Assembly: GCF_000760515.2 (NCBI RefSeq)
Contig: NW_013546511.1
Coordinates: forward strand, 1 to 64,000
Source: Mitosporidium daphniae
Lineage: Eukaryota > Microsporidia
Direction of reading: 5' to 3'
Length of the DNA stretch: 64,000 bases
Made by a program: the position numbers and the translations under genes
Shown here: one piece after another, positions 42,582 through 52,969 of the stretch
Layout: each line of letters begins with the position of its first letter
Position numbering within the stretch: the stretch's first letter is position 1
The notes under the pieces: model-generated
Seen by the model: only the letters and a program-made list of their open reading frames with translations
What the model was told of the DNA's origin: nothing
The model's database searches: none

Positions 42582-44702
42582 ATGACTCCGGCAACTTTGG
42601 TTAATTGCGAATTTGATATTGCACTTTTCCATTTTCAAGTGATGAAGTCTTCTACCGCTGCACTGTCATCAAACTGCGCCCCCTCGCTGCTTAGTGCGGA
42701 TGGGTCTTTGGATTCCCTCTGCATCGCAACCATCCGCTCGCTCGCAATTGACATGGTTGAGGCTGCCTCCAGCGGACATCCAGGCGCCCCGATTGGGCTG
42801 GCCCCCTTGGCCCACGTGCTTTTTTCTCAGCATTTCAGGAGCGTTGGAACGGACCATTTGTGGATGGGAAGAGATCGATTTGTTCTATCAAACGGCCATG
42901 CATGTGCTCTGCAATATGCAATGCTTTTTCTGCTTGGGTTTCCATTGTCGCTCGATGATTTAAAGTCATTTCGGCAGTTGAACTCAAAAACACCTGGCCA
43001 TCCAGAATGCCATTTTACACCAGGCGTTGAGGTGACAACTGGTCCCTTGGGCCAAGGTCTTGCCAATGCAGTTGGGTTGGCCGTTGCGGAGGCCCATTTG
43101 GCCGCTACCTTTAACAAGCCCGGCTTTACAATATTCAATAATTCGACCTTTTGTATTGTCGGAGATGGCTGCATGCAGGAGGGAGTTTCTGCGGAGGCCT
43201 TTTCTCTTGCCGGGCACTTGAACCTATCGCGCCTTATTGTGATCTACGATGACAATGGAATCCAAATTGACGGTTCTACTGACCTGGCCTTTTCGGAGGA
43301 TGTTGACTCCAGAATGAAGTCATACGGATTTAAAGTTTTTGTTGTCGAAAATGGAAACACCGATTTGGTTGCAATATCAAACGCAATTTCTGCTGCTAAA
43401 GCAAATACCTGCTCCCCGTCCTTCATTAGGATAAAGACCATGATTGGCGTAGGGTCGGCTCATCAAGGGACCGAAAAGGTCCATGGATCGCCATTGGGAG
43501 CGTCCGATGCTGCTGCCTGCAAAAAGCTATATTTTGGCAAAAGCCATCCCGCTTGGTATGTTCCTGGAGAGGTCAAGTCCTTTTATGCGGAGGTTCTAGA
43601 GCGAAATAATAAGCTTAAAGAGGAATGGACAAATTCTTTTGAGGCATATTGCATCAATTACCCATTGCTGGCTTTAGAGCTGGAAAATCGCCTTTCTGGA
43701 AAGCTTTCACTGAAGATATCTGATTTCCCGTCTTACAAATCGACGGATCCCTCGATGGCCACAAGAAAGCTATCTGAAACTTTACTAAGCTCCATTGCAG
43801 ATAAGCTTTCCTCCTTGGTTGGTGGATCTGCCGATCTTACTGCCTCCAATCTAACGCGCTGGAAGTCTGCAGTTGATTTTTCTCAGTTCCATCCAGAAGG
43901 CCGCTACATTAGATTTGGTGTGCGCGAGCATGCGATGGCTGCCGTTTGCAATGGGTTGGCCGCTTATGGTCATAAAAAGGAAACGAATGGCTCGCTATTG
44001 ATTCCCTTTGCAGCGACATTTTTGAATTTCATCACCTATGCTTGGGGGGCTGTCCGTCTTTCTGCGCTTTCGCATCATCAAGTGTTATACATTATGACAC
44101 ACGATTCCATCGGACTTGGAGAAGATGGCCCCACGCATCAGCCGATTGAAGCGCTTGCCGCTCTTAGGGCATTGCCAAACATGTTGACTTTCCGCCCAGC
44201 CGATGGAAATGAGGTCTCCGGCGCCTACTTTGCCGCGCTCTCCTACAATTCCGGCCCCTCTGTGTTGTGCCTTTCTCGACAAAATCTGCCCCAACTGGAG
44301 GGATCTTCGATCGAAAAGGTGTCTCTTGGCGCTTATTCTGTTTGGGAATCGTCTTCGCCTTCGAGCTCGGCTCCGCGTGTGATTTTGGTGGGAACTGGCT
44401 CTGAGGTTTCTGTTCTTGTTGACGCGGCCAAAGCGATGCAAGATAAATGCCGTCTTAGCGTGATTTCAATGCCCTGCATGGAATTGTTCGAACTTCAGCC
44501 TGCTTCGTACAAAAAGTCGATTTTCCCCGAGGGAATTCCGGTAATCTCGATGGAGGCATCCTGCACTTTTGGATGGTCCAAATATGCAACCATTTCAATT
44601 GGAATTGATACCTTTGGCGCATCAGGGCCGGCCCCCAAACTATTTTCACACTTTGGCCTTACTGCAGATGCCGTAATTAAGGCCATTCAGTCGGTCATTT
44701 AA
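42582..44702 (+). CDS. TKL1: transketolase
   Basis: An intronless 706-aa protein. The thiamine-diphosphate region has SSGHPGAPIGLAPLAH, TGPLGQGLANAVGLA and the metal motif GDGCMQEG. The pyrimidine domain has RYIRFGVREHAMAA and DSIGLGEDGPTHQPIE. Transketolase moves two-carbon units in the pentose phosphate pathway. Two starts are possible. The ATG at 42582 is preceded within about 35 nt by AAATTT-like boxes. The ATG at 42642 gives a length nearer other transketolases. I keep the first. Confidence 0.95.
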   Translation: MTPATLVNCEFDIALFHFQVMKSSTAALSSNCAPSLLSADGSLDSLCIATIRSLAIDMVEAASSGHPGAPIGLAPLAHVLFSQHFRSVGTDHLWMGRDRFVLSNGHACALQYAMLFLLGFPLSLDDLKSFRQLNSKTPGHPECHFTPGVEVTTGPLGQGLANAVGLAVAEAHLAATFNKPGFTIFNNSTFCIVGDGCMQEGVSAEAFSLAGHLNLSRLIVIYDDNGIQIDGSTDLAFSEDVDSRMKSYGFKVFVVENGNTDLVAISNAISAAKANTCSPSFIRIKTMIGVGSAHQGTEKVHGSPLGASDAAACKKLYFGKSHPAWYVPGEVKSFYAEVLERNNKLKEEWTNSFEAYCINYPLLALELENRLSGKLSLKISDFPSYKSTDPSMATRKLSETLLSSIADKLSSLVGGSADLTASNLTRWKSAVDFSQFHPEGRYIRFGVREHAMAAVCNGLAAYGHKKETNGSLLIPFAATFLNFITYAWGAVRLSALSHHQVLYIMTHDSIGLGEDGPTHQPIEALAALRALPNMLTFRPADGNEVSGAYFAALSYNSGPSVLCLSRQNLPQLEGSSIEKVSLGAYSVWESSSPSSSAPRVILVGTGSEVSVLVDAAKAMQDKCRLSVISMPCMELFELQPASYKKSIFPEGIPVISMEASCTFGWSKYATISIGIDTFGASGPAPKLFSHFGLTADAVIKAIQSVI

Positions 44703-44777
44703 AAATAAAGCATACGGTTGGGGTTAGTTTATTCGTTGCGGTGCAGCATGATTCCTAAATGGAGCTTTCCGCTGCAA

Positions 44778-46118
44778 TTACGCTTGAATGTTAGAAGGAT
44801 AGCCGGCATATCTGCACTTTGATCCAAGCTCTTGCTCGATGCGCAAAAGCTGATTGTACTTTTCGGTACGCTCCGAGCGGCATGGCGCACCAGATTTAAT
44901 CTGGCTAGCATTAAGACCAACAGCAAGGTCGGCAATGAAGGTATCACAGGTTTCCCCGGAACGATGGGAGACCATCAATCCCCAGCCAAATTTCTTGACA
45001 AGCATAGCGGCATCAATGGCTTCCGTGACAGAGCCGATTTGATTGACTTTCAAAAGAAGAGCAGAGCACGCATGCTTCTCGACAGCCTCGTTGATACGTT
45101 CCGAATTGGTCACGGTGAGATCGTCACCAACGATTTGGATCGAAGAAAGCGATTTGGTCAGCATGCACCAGCCCTCCCAATCATCTTGTTCGAATGGATC
45201 TTCAATTGAAATGAGATTGGGAAACTGCTTTTTGAGCGACATATATTCGTCGGCCAATCCGGCTGCGGAGAGGCGGCGGTGAGACTCCAAGGCCATGTTG
45301 GGTTTTTTAATATCCAAATCGTAAACGCGAGGACGGCCATCTTCCATGATGCAGAACTCGGAGGCCGCAACATCCATGGCAAGGTGGATCTTTCCAGAAT
45401 ATCCAGACGCATCAATGGCCTCTGTGATAACGGAAAGCGCTTGAGATGGCGTCTCGAAAAATGTAGGTGCAAAGCCACCTTCATCGCCAACTTGGATTTC
45501 CTGATGGTATTTGTCGTGGAGGATTTTTTTCAAATGGTGGTAAACCTCTGTACCAATTTTCATCGCTTCGGCAAAGGACTTTGCACCGGTTGGCATAATC
45601 ATAAACTCTTGGAATGCAAGGGAGGAGGAGGCATGCGCACCGCCGTTAATGACATTGAAGGATGGCAATGGGATGGTCAGCTGGCTGTTTGCAGAATTTC
45701 CACACAATCTGGAAATGTGCTCATAAAGAGGGACGTTGTTCTCTGCAGCTCCAGCCCTAGCAACGGCCATAGACACGCCAAGAATAGCATTCGCTCCAAG
45801 CTTGGTCTTTTTCGATGTTCCGTCCAGCTGGTTAAGAAAGGCATCAATCTCCTTTTGAGAAGAAACACACAGCTTAGATTGGATTAATGCGGGGGCAATT
45901 ATGGTATTGATATTTTCAATGGCCTTGAGCACACCTTTGCCCATGTAGTCGGACTTGATGTTATCGCGCAGCTCCAAAGCCTCGTGTATGCCCGTGGAGG
46001 CACCAGAAGGTACAGCAGCACGGAAGAGCCCCTTGGATGTGGTCAGATCAACCTCAACGGTAGGATTACCACGAGAATCAAATATTTGTCTAGCTACGAG
46101 CGCACTAACGGAAGACAT
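44778..46118 (-). CDS. ENO1: enolase
   Basis: An intronless 446-aa protein from the ATG at 46118, seven codons inside the longest frame. The family start [20 protein letters not shown], the active-site block [19 protein letters not shown], the Mg ligands in [11 protein letters not shown] and [11 protein letters not shown], and the signature [14 protein letters not shown] are all intact. It converts 2-phosphoglycerate to phosphoenolpyruvate in glycolysis. Codon use is strongly biased, as in highly expressed genes; this opens long antisense frames that are not genes. It faces transketolase tail to tail. Confidence 0.97.
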   Translation of the reverse strand: MSSVSALVARQIFDSRGNPTVEVDLTTSKGLFRAAVPSGASTGIHEALELRDNIKSDYMGKGVLKAIENINTIIAPALIQSKLCVSSQKEIDAFLNQLDGTSKKTKLGANAILGVSMAVARAGAAENNVPLYEHISRLCGNSANSQLTIPLPSFNVINGGAHASSSLAFQEFMIMPTGAKSFAEAMKIGTEVYHHLKKILHDKYHQEIQVGDEGGFAPTFFETPSQALSVITEAIDASGYSGKIHLAMDVAASEFCIMEDGRPRVYDLDIKKPNMALESHRRLSAAGLADEYMSLKKQFPNLISIEDPFEQDDWEGWCMLTKSLSSIQIVGDDLTVTNSERINEAVEKHACSALLLKVNQIGSVTEAIDAAMLVKKFGWGLMVSHRSGETCDTFIADLAVGLNASQIKSGAPCRSERTEKYNQLLRIEQELGSKCRYAGYPSNIQA

Positions 46119-46308
46119 GTGGATGTTTGAAAAATTCACTTTTTACATTCCCGTAATGAGCTTTTTCCGTACGATTTCTAGAACGTTCTCTTTGCACGGC
46201 TTTCAAGTTTAAAAGTTCTGAAACAAGTTTATAAATTTTACAAATGACGTTGATAAGCCCAGCATTCTTGTCTCGTATTACCAATTTGGTTGTCGTTTTG
46301 AGATTTTG

Positions 46309-47182
46309 ATGACACTGATCCAGGAAATCATTAATCGTAGATTATTCGATGAAGACCAAAAATATCGCAGCTCTGTTCTGAAAAACGAATGGATTTCCCG
46401 CCAATCTCGAAACATTCTCGCCTCGCTATTGATAGTATCTTCTTTGCTGCAATTGATGCTAAGTGTAGTGCTTGTGCTTCAAAATGCCGTTTTTTCACTG
46501 TTCATTTTCATTTGCCTACTTATTCCCAGCCTTCAGGCGGTCATTGTGCTGACTTCGCACAGGTCGTCCTCGGTTCTGATTTCAGCGCCGATTTTGAAAA
46601 TCTCCTTGATGGCACATATTCTTGTTGGGATCGTTTATTCTTTATTTATGATTGCTAACATTGAAGGTCTGATCCCTATGGTTCATAGACCTTGGCTGAC
46701 TGGTACCGACGCAGCAAACTTACTGATACAAAAGTACGTTGCTTTCCCAATCTTATCAGATACCTCTGCTTCTCTATGGATGCCACATGAAAAGCTGAAC
46801 TTGTTGCAAAGCATTTCGCTGGATGCGTATCTTTGGGTTAGAGTATCCTTTTTACAGGTGTTGTTTGCGGCTCTGATCGTAATCTCGGTAAGGTTCGTTT
46901 CTAATGTGTTAGTTTTTCATATCAATTGTGGCCTTAGTTTCCCTTTCATACAGAAAAGGCAGCTATTTGGTTTCGTTGAAAGCGTCGGCGACCAATCGCG
47001 TGTCAAAGACATCTGTTTCGCAAAAACCTGCCAATGGCAATTATCGGGGTAAGTCAGTATCCCCACCAGCCGAATCAGCAGCATTCTCGCCTGCCAGAAT
47101 TTATAGCCCCGAACCCAAAAAAATAGCCCCGTATTTTAACAACCAAACGAATCCAAATGTCTATGTGGAGGTGTCCTTGTAA
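46309..47182 (+). CDS. multi-pass membrane protein, family unknown
   Basis: Two exons (46309-46887, 46913-47182) with a 25-nt intron give 282 aa. There are at least five hydrophobic segments: LASLLIVSSLLQLMLSVVLV, SLFIFICLLIPSLQAVIVL, ISLMAHILVGIVYSLFMIAN and two near the splice (LFAALIVISFFISIVALVSL). The C-terminal 80 residues are hydrophilic, Ser/Pro/Lys-rich and probably cytoplasmic. I do not recognise a family. The clean splice and codon texture support a real gene. Confidence 0.65.
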
Positions 47183-47531
47183 ACACCAAGTATCTGCAAT
47201 GTACGTAACTTGTCATTGTTTAAATGCAATAAAAGCTCTTCACATACAAAGCCAAGCGTATGTTATCAAGCATTGTTTATTTAGAGACCCTTTTGATGGA
47301 TTGCAGTCGCAATTGAAGCGCTCTGCTGTTTGGCTTCATTTGGCAATCTTTTGTCAAAGCAAAGGATGGCATTTGTCCAGTTCGGCGCAATCGTTTCTCC
47401 GGTGCGAGCGGCAGATTTTTCTGTCACCCGATGTGCGCGAGCTACAGAAGAACCCCTTCAATTTGTTTGCACATCGGATCTGGTGATTGGCTAAAATAAA
47501 ATTTACATTTGAAGCAGTTCAAAATGTCAAT
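47183..47531. other. region without a confident gene
   Basis: A plus-strand frame (ending 47486) and a spliceable minus-strand mini-frame (start near 47474, MCKQIEGVLL...) both exist, but neither shows a family. An AATAAAATTTAC box at about 47500 lies before the Nudix gene and could also serve a minus-strand gene. Confidence 0.4.
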
Positions 47532-48358
47532 ATGGCTGACTTTATGCCAAACATCATCAAGCCATTGTCTACAACGGCAGGCAGAACGGTGTTTGTTAAC
47601 TCGCTAAAAAAGGCACTCACATCTTTACCTCTGCACGAAATTGAGCTCATTTCGCAAGTTAACACAACCCCCATAGATGTATTGCCACGTGCCTCTGTAC
47701 TGGCACCATTATACATTTCTCCTGAAAATGAAAAGGTAGGCCAAAAATGCAGCTAATTGGCTAGTGGATGCTGCTGACCGTACGCACTGAATTTCTTTCT
47801 CACCATCCGGGAGAAGTATGCTTTCCCGGCGGAAAAAGAGAATTTCAGGACGTTTCCGATATAGACACATCGCTACGAGAAGCATCGGAAGAACTGGGTG
47901 TCAACATCGAGGAGCATGTTGATGAAATCATTGGGGTTTTGCCACCAACACTTGCAAAACATGAACTACTAGTGGTGCCTGTATTGGCATTAATGAAGGG
48001 ATATCCTCCTCCTTTCTTTGCGGTCAGCAATTCAGAAGTCGCAAAAACATTCATCGTCCCCTTGGATAAGTTTCTTCAATCCAAATTCCATTCAACATTC
48101 GAGGGTATTATTAAAAGCAAATGGAGCCCACGACCGCACCAACAACATCCCTTTAGGGTTCATACATTTAACATTGAGGACACATGTGGAGAATCGGTGC
48201 CCATAATATGGGGAATGACTGCTCAAATCCTAATTCAAATATCGCAGCTTTTGTATCCAGACCGCAAGTCTGAATTTCAATTTGAGCCTCCGGAGGGACC
48301 CTCGTATTCAGAATTGGCCCAAGCATATTTTAAATTTAAAATAAATTCAGCCAAGTAA
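47532..48358 (+). CDS. Nudix CoA pyrophosphatase (NUDT7/8, Pcd1-like)
   Basis: Two exons (47532-47735, 47765-48358) with a 29-nt intron give 265 aa. The CoA-specific Nudix extension reads LTVRTEFLSHHPGEVCFPGG. The Nudix box follows: GGKREF, then TSLREASEELGV, the R-E-x-x-E-E-L-G core intact. These enzymes cleave CoA and acyl-CoA in peroxisomes or mitochondria. The ATG at 47532 is the first in frame; upstream codons start with TTG. The stop is only 10 nt before the next gene's ATG. Confidence 0.85.
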
Positions 48359-48368
48359 TTTTTCAAAA

Positions 48369-48887
48369 ATGTCCAAATATAAAAATACGCTTCAAGGAAT
48401 CACTAATACTGCATCGGTGGCAGTCAAAGTAGGCATATTTTCTATTCTCCTTCGGGAATATTTGTTTGACGTTGCAATTGTAAGAAGCGTGTGTTTTATA
48501 ATGTACTAGCCTTCTGGCCCGTCCATGTTTCCCACGCTCAACACAAGTGGCGATGCAATTTTGATCCAAAAAAAAAGGGCTCGCTGCAGCAGGCCATTTG
48601 AGCTAAATGATGTGATAACAGCGATCAGTCCAATTGAGCCCAAGAAAATAATTTGCAAAAGGATCTCGGCAAAGGTAAATTCAATTTAATGAGTCTAGGA
48701 AGGCGAATTGGCCGTTACCATTGGCCACGAGCACATGATTATTCCAAAAGGACATGTGTGGCTTCTTGGAGACAATCCAGAAGAGTCGATAGACTCCAGA
48801 CACTATGGCCCGGTTCCGATTGGGCTGATCCAAGGGAAGGCCATTTGTAAGATTTTGCCACTTTCAAATATATTTGCAGCGTTGTAA
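48369..48887 (+). CDS. mitochondrial inner membrane peptidase (Imp1/Imp2, signal peptidase I family)
   Basis: Three exons (48369-48479, 48510-48674, 48699-48887) give 154 aa. A membrane segment is near residues 18-37. The splice rebuilds PSGPSMFPTLNTSGD, with the nucleophile Ser in G-P-S-M-x-P-T. The general-base Lys lies in IICKRI. The last exon gives VWLLGDNPEDSIDSRHYG, typical of Imp. Imp1/2 mature proteins sorted to the intermembrane space. A further 33-nt in-frame intron (48848-48880) is possible near the end. Introns are 30 and 24 nt. Imp1 versus Imp2 is not resolved. Confidence 0.88.
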
Positions 48888-49198
48888 ACTTAAATTTTGC
48901 AAGTTTAAAAAATCACTGATGAGTGATTGATTAGGTTAAACAGCACAGGCCCGCCAATCATATCTGCCTTCTGCCAAAATCACAAGCGACTCACCGATGA
49001 TTACTCAACCAATCATACATAAAGCCAACTTTGTAATGCATCATCAGCATCAAAATCTTGACAAGCTTTGAGTTTATTTTCACTAGCTATAATTGCTGTA
49101 TCACATCTGCCTTCCCATCATCGATCAGGAAGACAACACAAATTTACACTTTAATTGTTCTAGCTTTGCTAAGGACGCTATAAGTGATTTGACTTTGG
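48888..49198. other. intergenic region with a small hairpin
   Basis: About 310 nt upstream of the cyclin gene. A 7-bp inverted repeat AATCACT-GATG-AGTGATT (about 48911-48928) could form a hairpin. The TGATGA inside it and CTGA just 5' resemble snoRNA boxes, but order and spacing are wrong. No coding exon is seen. Confidence 0.45.
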
Positions 49199-50302
49199 AT
49201 GCTTTGTACTTCAAGAATAGGACCGTTTCCTATGAATCAAATGACATTTGGCGGAACTAACAATGCTTTTACATATGTTGAACCATATTTAAGCCACAGT
49301 GCTATTTCTTTGGCATCTGCTGCTGCTAGACCACACAACTATTGTGCATTTCCTGGAAATACGGGTCCTTACCTCGCCTCGTCATTTGGACAAACCACAA
49401 TTACTGCTCTTGTTCAACCTTCGGTTTCACTTAACCTGTATGTCTCCATACTGACAGAGGTTATCTTGATCAAGACATCGAACACGCTCAATGGATCCCT
49501 CCCGACGGATTCTTGGCCCCGTTCTCCTTTGCCTCTTTTAAGAGACTTTGTCCTGCAGCTGATCCTGATCTCTCAAAGCCTTCCCATTACACTTCTTATC
49601 GTGTTGGTCCTGCTGGACCGGCTCAGAATGTCGCTTCCATACTATGCGGTGGGAACAAACGAGACAGGCCATCGAGTCTTTCTTGCTGCGCTTATTGTGG
49701 CAAACAAGTTCCTGCTGGATATACCGGTAAAAAATAGCGTCTGGTCGCAGTGGACCAACAATTACTACTCGATCGTTGATATCAATTTTATGGAGCGCCA
49801 ATTTCTAAATCTATTGCACCATGATATCGAGGTATCGCTCAACGAAGTTCAGCAGCAGTTATGTCTTGTCCAAAGACTCCATTATCATCCGCACCAGCAA
49901 AATCGATTCAACGACCACAAGCGGAATATTACGCCAAAACATTCTCATCATACGATGTCATATCCTCAATTTGCACCACCCCTTTGTCCGTGTAGTGCAT
50001 ACACGGGCGAAAAAAAACGAGTCCATTGTAACCTGTGTAGTGGTGGGTCCTCTGCGCCATCAACAACAGTTGCATCGGCGTTTATTCCGATCCACCCGCT
50101 ACCTTTTCAATTGAAAAGACAAAAGGGTCAATTTGAGGATAATTTTTATTCACTTCATAATATTCCATCTCCATGTCCATCTCTTGAAAGATCTCCAATC
50201 CACTTTGTATATCCACAATCAGCATACCGGTCATCTTCATTATCATCTAATTGGATTGCGTCCCAACCAGCGTCCTTTTCCCAGTCGATCTCTTTTGTTT
50301 AA
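49199..50302 (+). CDS. Pho80/Pcl-type cyclin
   Basis: A single exon encodes 367 aa. The cyclin box of the Pho85-cyclin class lies at about residues 115-215: ITLLIVLVLLDRL, then GHRVFLAALIVANKFLLD and the closing INFMERQFLNLLHHDIEVSL. The N-terminus is low in complexity. The C-terminus is His/Gln/Ser-rich with a Cys pair cluster (LCPCSAYTGEK, VHCNLC). Pcl cyclins steer Pho85-type kinases; such a kinase is encoded at 59.5 kb. The exact paralogue is unclear. Confidence 0.82.
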   Translation: MLCTSRIGPFPMNQMTFGGTNNAFTYVEPYLSHSAISLASAAARPHNYCAFPGNTGPYLASSFGQTTITALVQPSVSLNLYVSILTEVILIKTSNTLNGSLPTDSWPRSPLPLLRDFVLQLILISQSLPITLLIVLVLLDRLRMSLPYYAVGTNETGHRVFLAALIVANKFLLDIPVKNSVWSQWTNNYYSIVDINFMERQFLNLLHHDIEVSLNEVQQQLCLVQRLHYHPHQQNRFNDHKRNITPKHSHHTMSYPQFAPPLCPCSAYTGEKKRVHCNLCSGGSSAPSTTVASAFIPIHPLPFQLKRQKGQFEDNFYSLHNIPSPCPSLERSPIHFVYPQSAYRSSSLSSNWIASQPASFSQSISFV

Positions 50303-50363
50303 ACGACATCGGCACCAAAGAAGTTTAATAAACTAACTATTCTTGCACAGGTTTGGAATTAAT

Positions 50364-51117
50364 TTATAAGCAGCTGATGCAGGCCAAATGGGATTCGGCT
50401 GACAATTCGCGGTCCTCGTTGAGGGAAGCCACCAGAATGGGCATGGTACATGATGGCGAGCTTAAAATGGGAACCTATGTGTAAGCAAAGCGCCATTTGC
50501 CACCAACATTGGTCATCAGCACTATTCTATTGGGCGAAAAGCTGATTGGAGGATGCCCGGACGCAGCAACTTCCAGAAAAGAACATTTAGGGGCGAAAAT
50601 GACCGATTCCTTGGGAAAGTTGGATAAATCCAGCACCACTGTGGCCTCGCCTTTGCATAAAATATGGCGTCACGCAATTACCTGATGGGTCACACACTCG
50701 AATATAAAAGGTCGACCCAAAATAACAGTCTTGATCGATATGCCGAATGATTGCGGCGAAAAAGGGCGCTCGATCTCGTGAGGAAGTATCAAGCAGCGAC
50801 AACAGACCAATTTCATACAAGATCTTGGATTTAAATTAAAAACAACGGCAAACTGGGTTGGCGAATTTGGATCTAAAATATTCAAGTGCCGCGGCCTGGG
50901 CGTATTGCCATTTCGGAATTTCCGAAATCAGCTCGTCGTTTCCCTCAGGTAAAATATGAATTTCTTCGGACGAACGTGGTATCGCAGATGAGACGAATGG
51001 AGACGGCGAAGCCGGCGAAATACGTGGAGATGGTGCAAGAGACTTGATTTCATCAAGCAGATCTATAAGCCCGTCGTCGTCGTTGTCGTTATCATCATTT
51101 TTGATGAATGAAGACAT
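50364..51117 (-). CDS. OB-fold-like protein, possibly HROB/RPA-related
   Basis: Four exons (51117-50854, 50823-50682, 50650-50508, 50474-50364) give 219 aa. The N-terminal half is acidic and Ser/Pro-rich (KNDDNDNDDDGLIDLLDEI). After it comes PFFAAIIRHIDQDCYFGST, then IRVCDPSGEATVVLDL, then ISFSPNRIVLMTNVPIL. This pattern (repeat I-x-x-I, D-P-S/T-G-E, late V-L-x-x-x-N-V) is that of the OB fold in HROB/MCM8IP and related RPA-like proteins. Identity is tentative. The last intron is 33 nt; if retained, a TAG stops the protein at 50475. Introns are 30, 31 and 33 nt. Confidence 0.55.
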
Positions 51118-51238
51118 GCCGGCTTGATACCCCCAAAGCTCAGCTATTGTTAACGACCCCAACTAATATTTCAATTGGCTGATGCAAATTTTAATCTCGT
51201 GCTATAAATTGCAATCAAGCCGATCAAGCCAAACTAAC

Positions 51239-52460
51239 ATGAGTCAAACTCCAAGTACCGGGGCAGACTCTACCGTTTTCGAACGATTGACTAACATCGA
51301 ACTGATTTCCAGGGACGAAAACACAAATACATTTATCTACAATGGTGCAGAGGTAGAATCCCATTTTGGTGCTCGCGGTATCTACGGTAAGGAATTAACT
51401 TTGACATGTTTGCTATCCGTAGGTGGTCTTGTAGCTTCCCAGGCACTTGTTGCTGCAATTCGAAGTGTTAAGCTTTTATCCAACAATGAGGATTGGGTTT
51501 GTCATTCTTTTCATTCCTATTTCCTGTTGCCTGGAAAATTTAATCTCCCCATCAGTTTCAAAGTGACTCCGCTTAGAGCTGGGCGCTCTTTCTCCGTCTG
51601 GAGAATAGATGGACACCAATATCTAAATCGGCCATTATTTGTAATGGAGGCTTCTTTCAAAAAGATGGATCAACAGAGCATCCAAAAGGCCCTGTCTGAT
51701 AAAGGAACGACAGGTAAACTCGGACAGCCGTTGATGGTTAGATTCGAATTTTCCGATCCATCAATATCCAGAACCGGAAACGCTCTGCTCGTACGTGATA
51801 TTTTTCGCAATTTTTTGATATCTAAACCTCGTTAGGGATCTCTCGGATGAGCTTAGATCGTCCACCAGTACTTCCCTGGACAACAAAAAAAGGACTCGGT
51901 TGAGGGCAGCTTTAATAGCTCTTCGAGATGAATGGCACATTTTCGAAGAAAGGCCATGCAACCCATCCGGCATGAGAGCCCTACTACTTGAATCCCAACC
52001 ACATCCAGACGTCCACGTATGGTGCGTTCCCTTTATAAATAGGCGATGTGGATAAGACCCTACGAACTTACCTTTAACCCGATGGATCTTGGGCTACAGC
52101 AAGTATGAGCGTTTTATTTTTCTGTTGGCCCTAGCTATATATGCTTCGGATCATATTTTGTTTACCGCTGCATTGTCAAAGGGGGTGAGAGGAGTTGGAG
52201 ATCGAAAAATGAAGTTCATGGCAACACTCGACCATACGTTATATTTTCACGAACCCATCAAGTAACTTGCTAGCGGGTCGCTAATCTTAGGATGGATCAA
52301 TGGGTGCTTTGGGTGACAAAGGTAAAGGGAAAAGAAAAAACTGGAATTTTAGGTTGAATGGATCAAATACGACAGAGCTCTTGTCTCTGGTCATCTTTAT
52401 CGACGGGACGGTCTTCTTCTAATGAGCGGATTTCAGGAGGGCATTTTAAGCCTCGACTAG
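51239..52460 (+). CDS. type II acyl-CoA thioesterase (TesB/Tes1/ACOT8-like)
   Basis: The exon chain is about 51239-51790, 51852-52016, 52043-52102, 52135-52261, 52291-52321 and 52353-52460. First hot-dog fold: SVGGLVASQALVAAIRSV, HSFHSYFLLPG and RAGRSFSVWRID. Second fold: IYASDHILFTAAL, MATLDHTLYFHEPI and LVSGHLYRRDGLLL, ending SGFQEGILSLD. It hydrolyses acyl-CoA, usually in peroxisomes; no clear C-terminal targeting tripeptide is seen. One join (52102/52135) is out of phase by one base although both sides match the family. A longer alternative intron (52048-52099) keeps frame but skips the conserved W-I-R-P block. The first intron would use a GAG acceptor. Confidence 0.8.
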
Positions 52461-52755
52461 GGGTGCAAAGACACCCAACCAAACACCACTAGCATGTCAT
52501 TTTTGTAATAAATTTCGTCGTCTTGAAAAGTTTAACTTTGTATTGTGCCCCAAATTCGGCAATCAAATTCAACGTTGCCAATTGCACGTTGCTTTGGCAA
52601 ACAAAAGTTGGTGGCGCGACTTGTGCGGTTTGGCGGCCCAATAAAGTTTGATGCGGTGAAATTAGGGGCCTGATATGAGCCGATAAGGTTCATGTTTTTA
52701 CAAAATGCCTCTGGGCAGACGTCCAATGCTGCAGCTTCTCTATCCACGGGCACGA

Positions 52756-52923
52756 ATGTTAAGAGCCACCATCAACAGGGCGTTGGTGAGCGCAAGAAAA
52801 GATGGCTCAGAAATCTATCCAATGATAGGAATGTTGATCCTATTTGCGTCGTGGAGTGCCTATTACTATTCAAGCCGGAATTTCTCGCTTAAAGAAATTG
52901 ATACTCCACAGCGTAAAAAATAA
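52756..52923 (+). CDS. small single-TM protein, B12D/NDUFA4-like
   Basis: A 55-aa frame starts MLRATINRALVSARKDG, followed by one membrane segment (EIYPMIGMLILFASWSAYYY) and a basic end. The order (MLR, basic helix, E-x-Y-P/H-P-x-x-x-P, TM, R) recalls the B12D/NDUFA4 group of mitochondrial inner-membrane subunits. In the same frame an earlier ATG at 52705 adds 17 residues. The match is weak, but the strand and codon texture favour it over the antisense frame. Confidence 0.45.
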   Translation: MLRATINRALVSARKDGSEIYPMIGMLILFASWSAYYYSSRNFSLKEIDTPQRKK

Positions 52924-52969
52924 AATCGGGAATTTCAAATTTTTGTGATTGTAAATACATACAGGCTCC

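Noticed and set aside
45279-45887. 202-codon antisense ORF inside enolase
   Set aside because: It mirrors the strongly biased enolase codons on the other strand and shows no domain; enolase itself is intact.
47183-47486. 110-codon plus-strand ORF and a spliceable minus-strand Cys-containing mini-gene
   Set aside because: Neither shows a convincing family pattern; the cysteine spacing does not fit a CX9C protein.
48911-48928. hairpin with TGATGA as a snoRNA or terminator
   Set aside because: Box order and spacing do not fit C/D RNAs; a eukaryotic intergenic hairpin this small is expected by chance.
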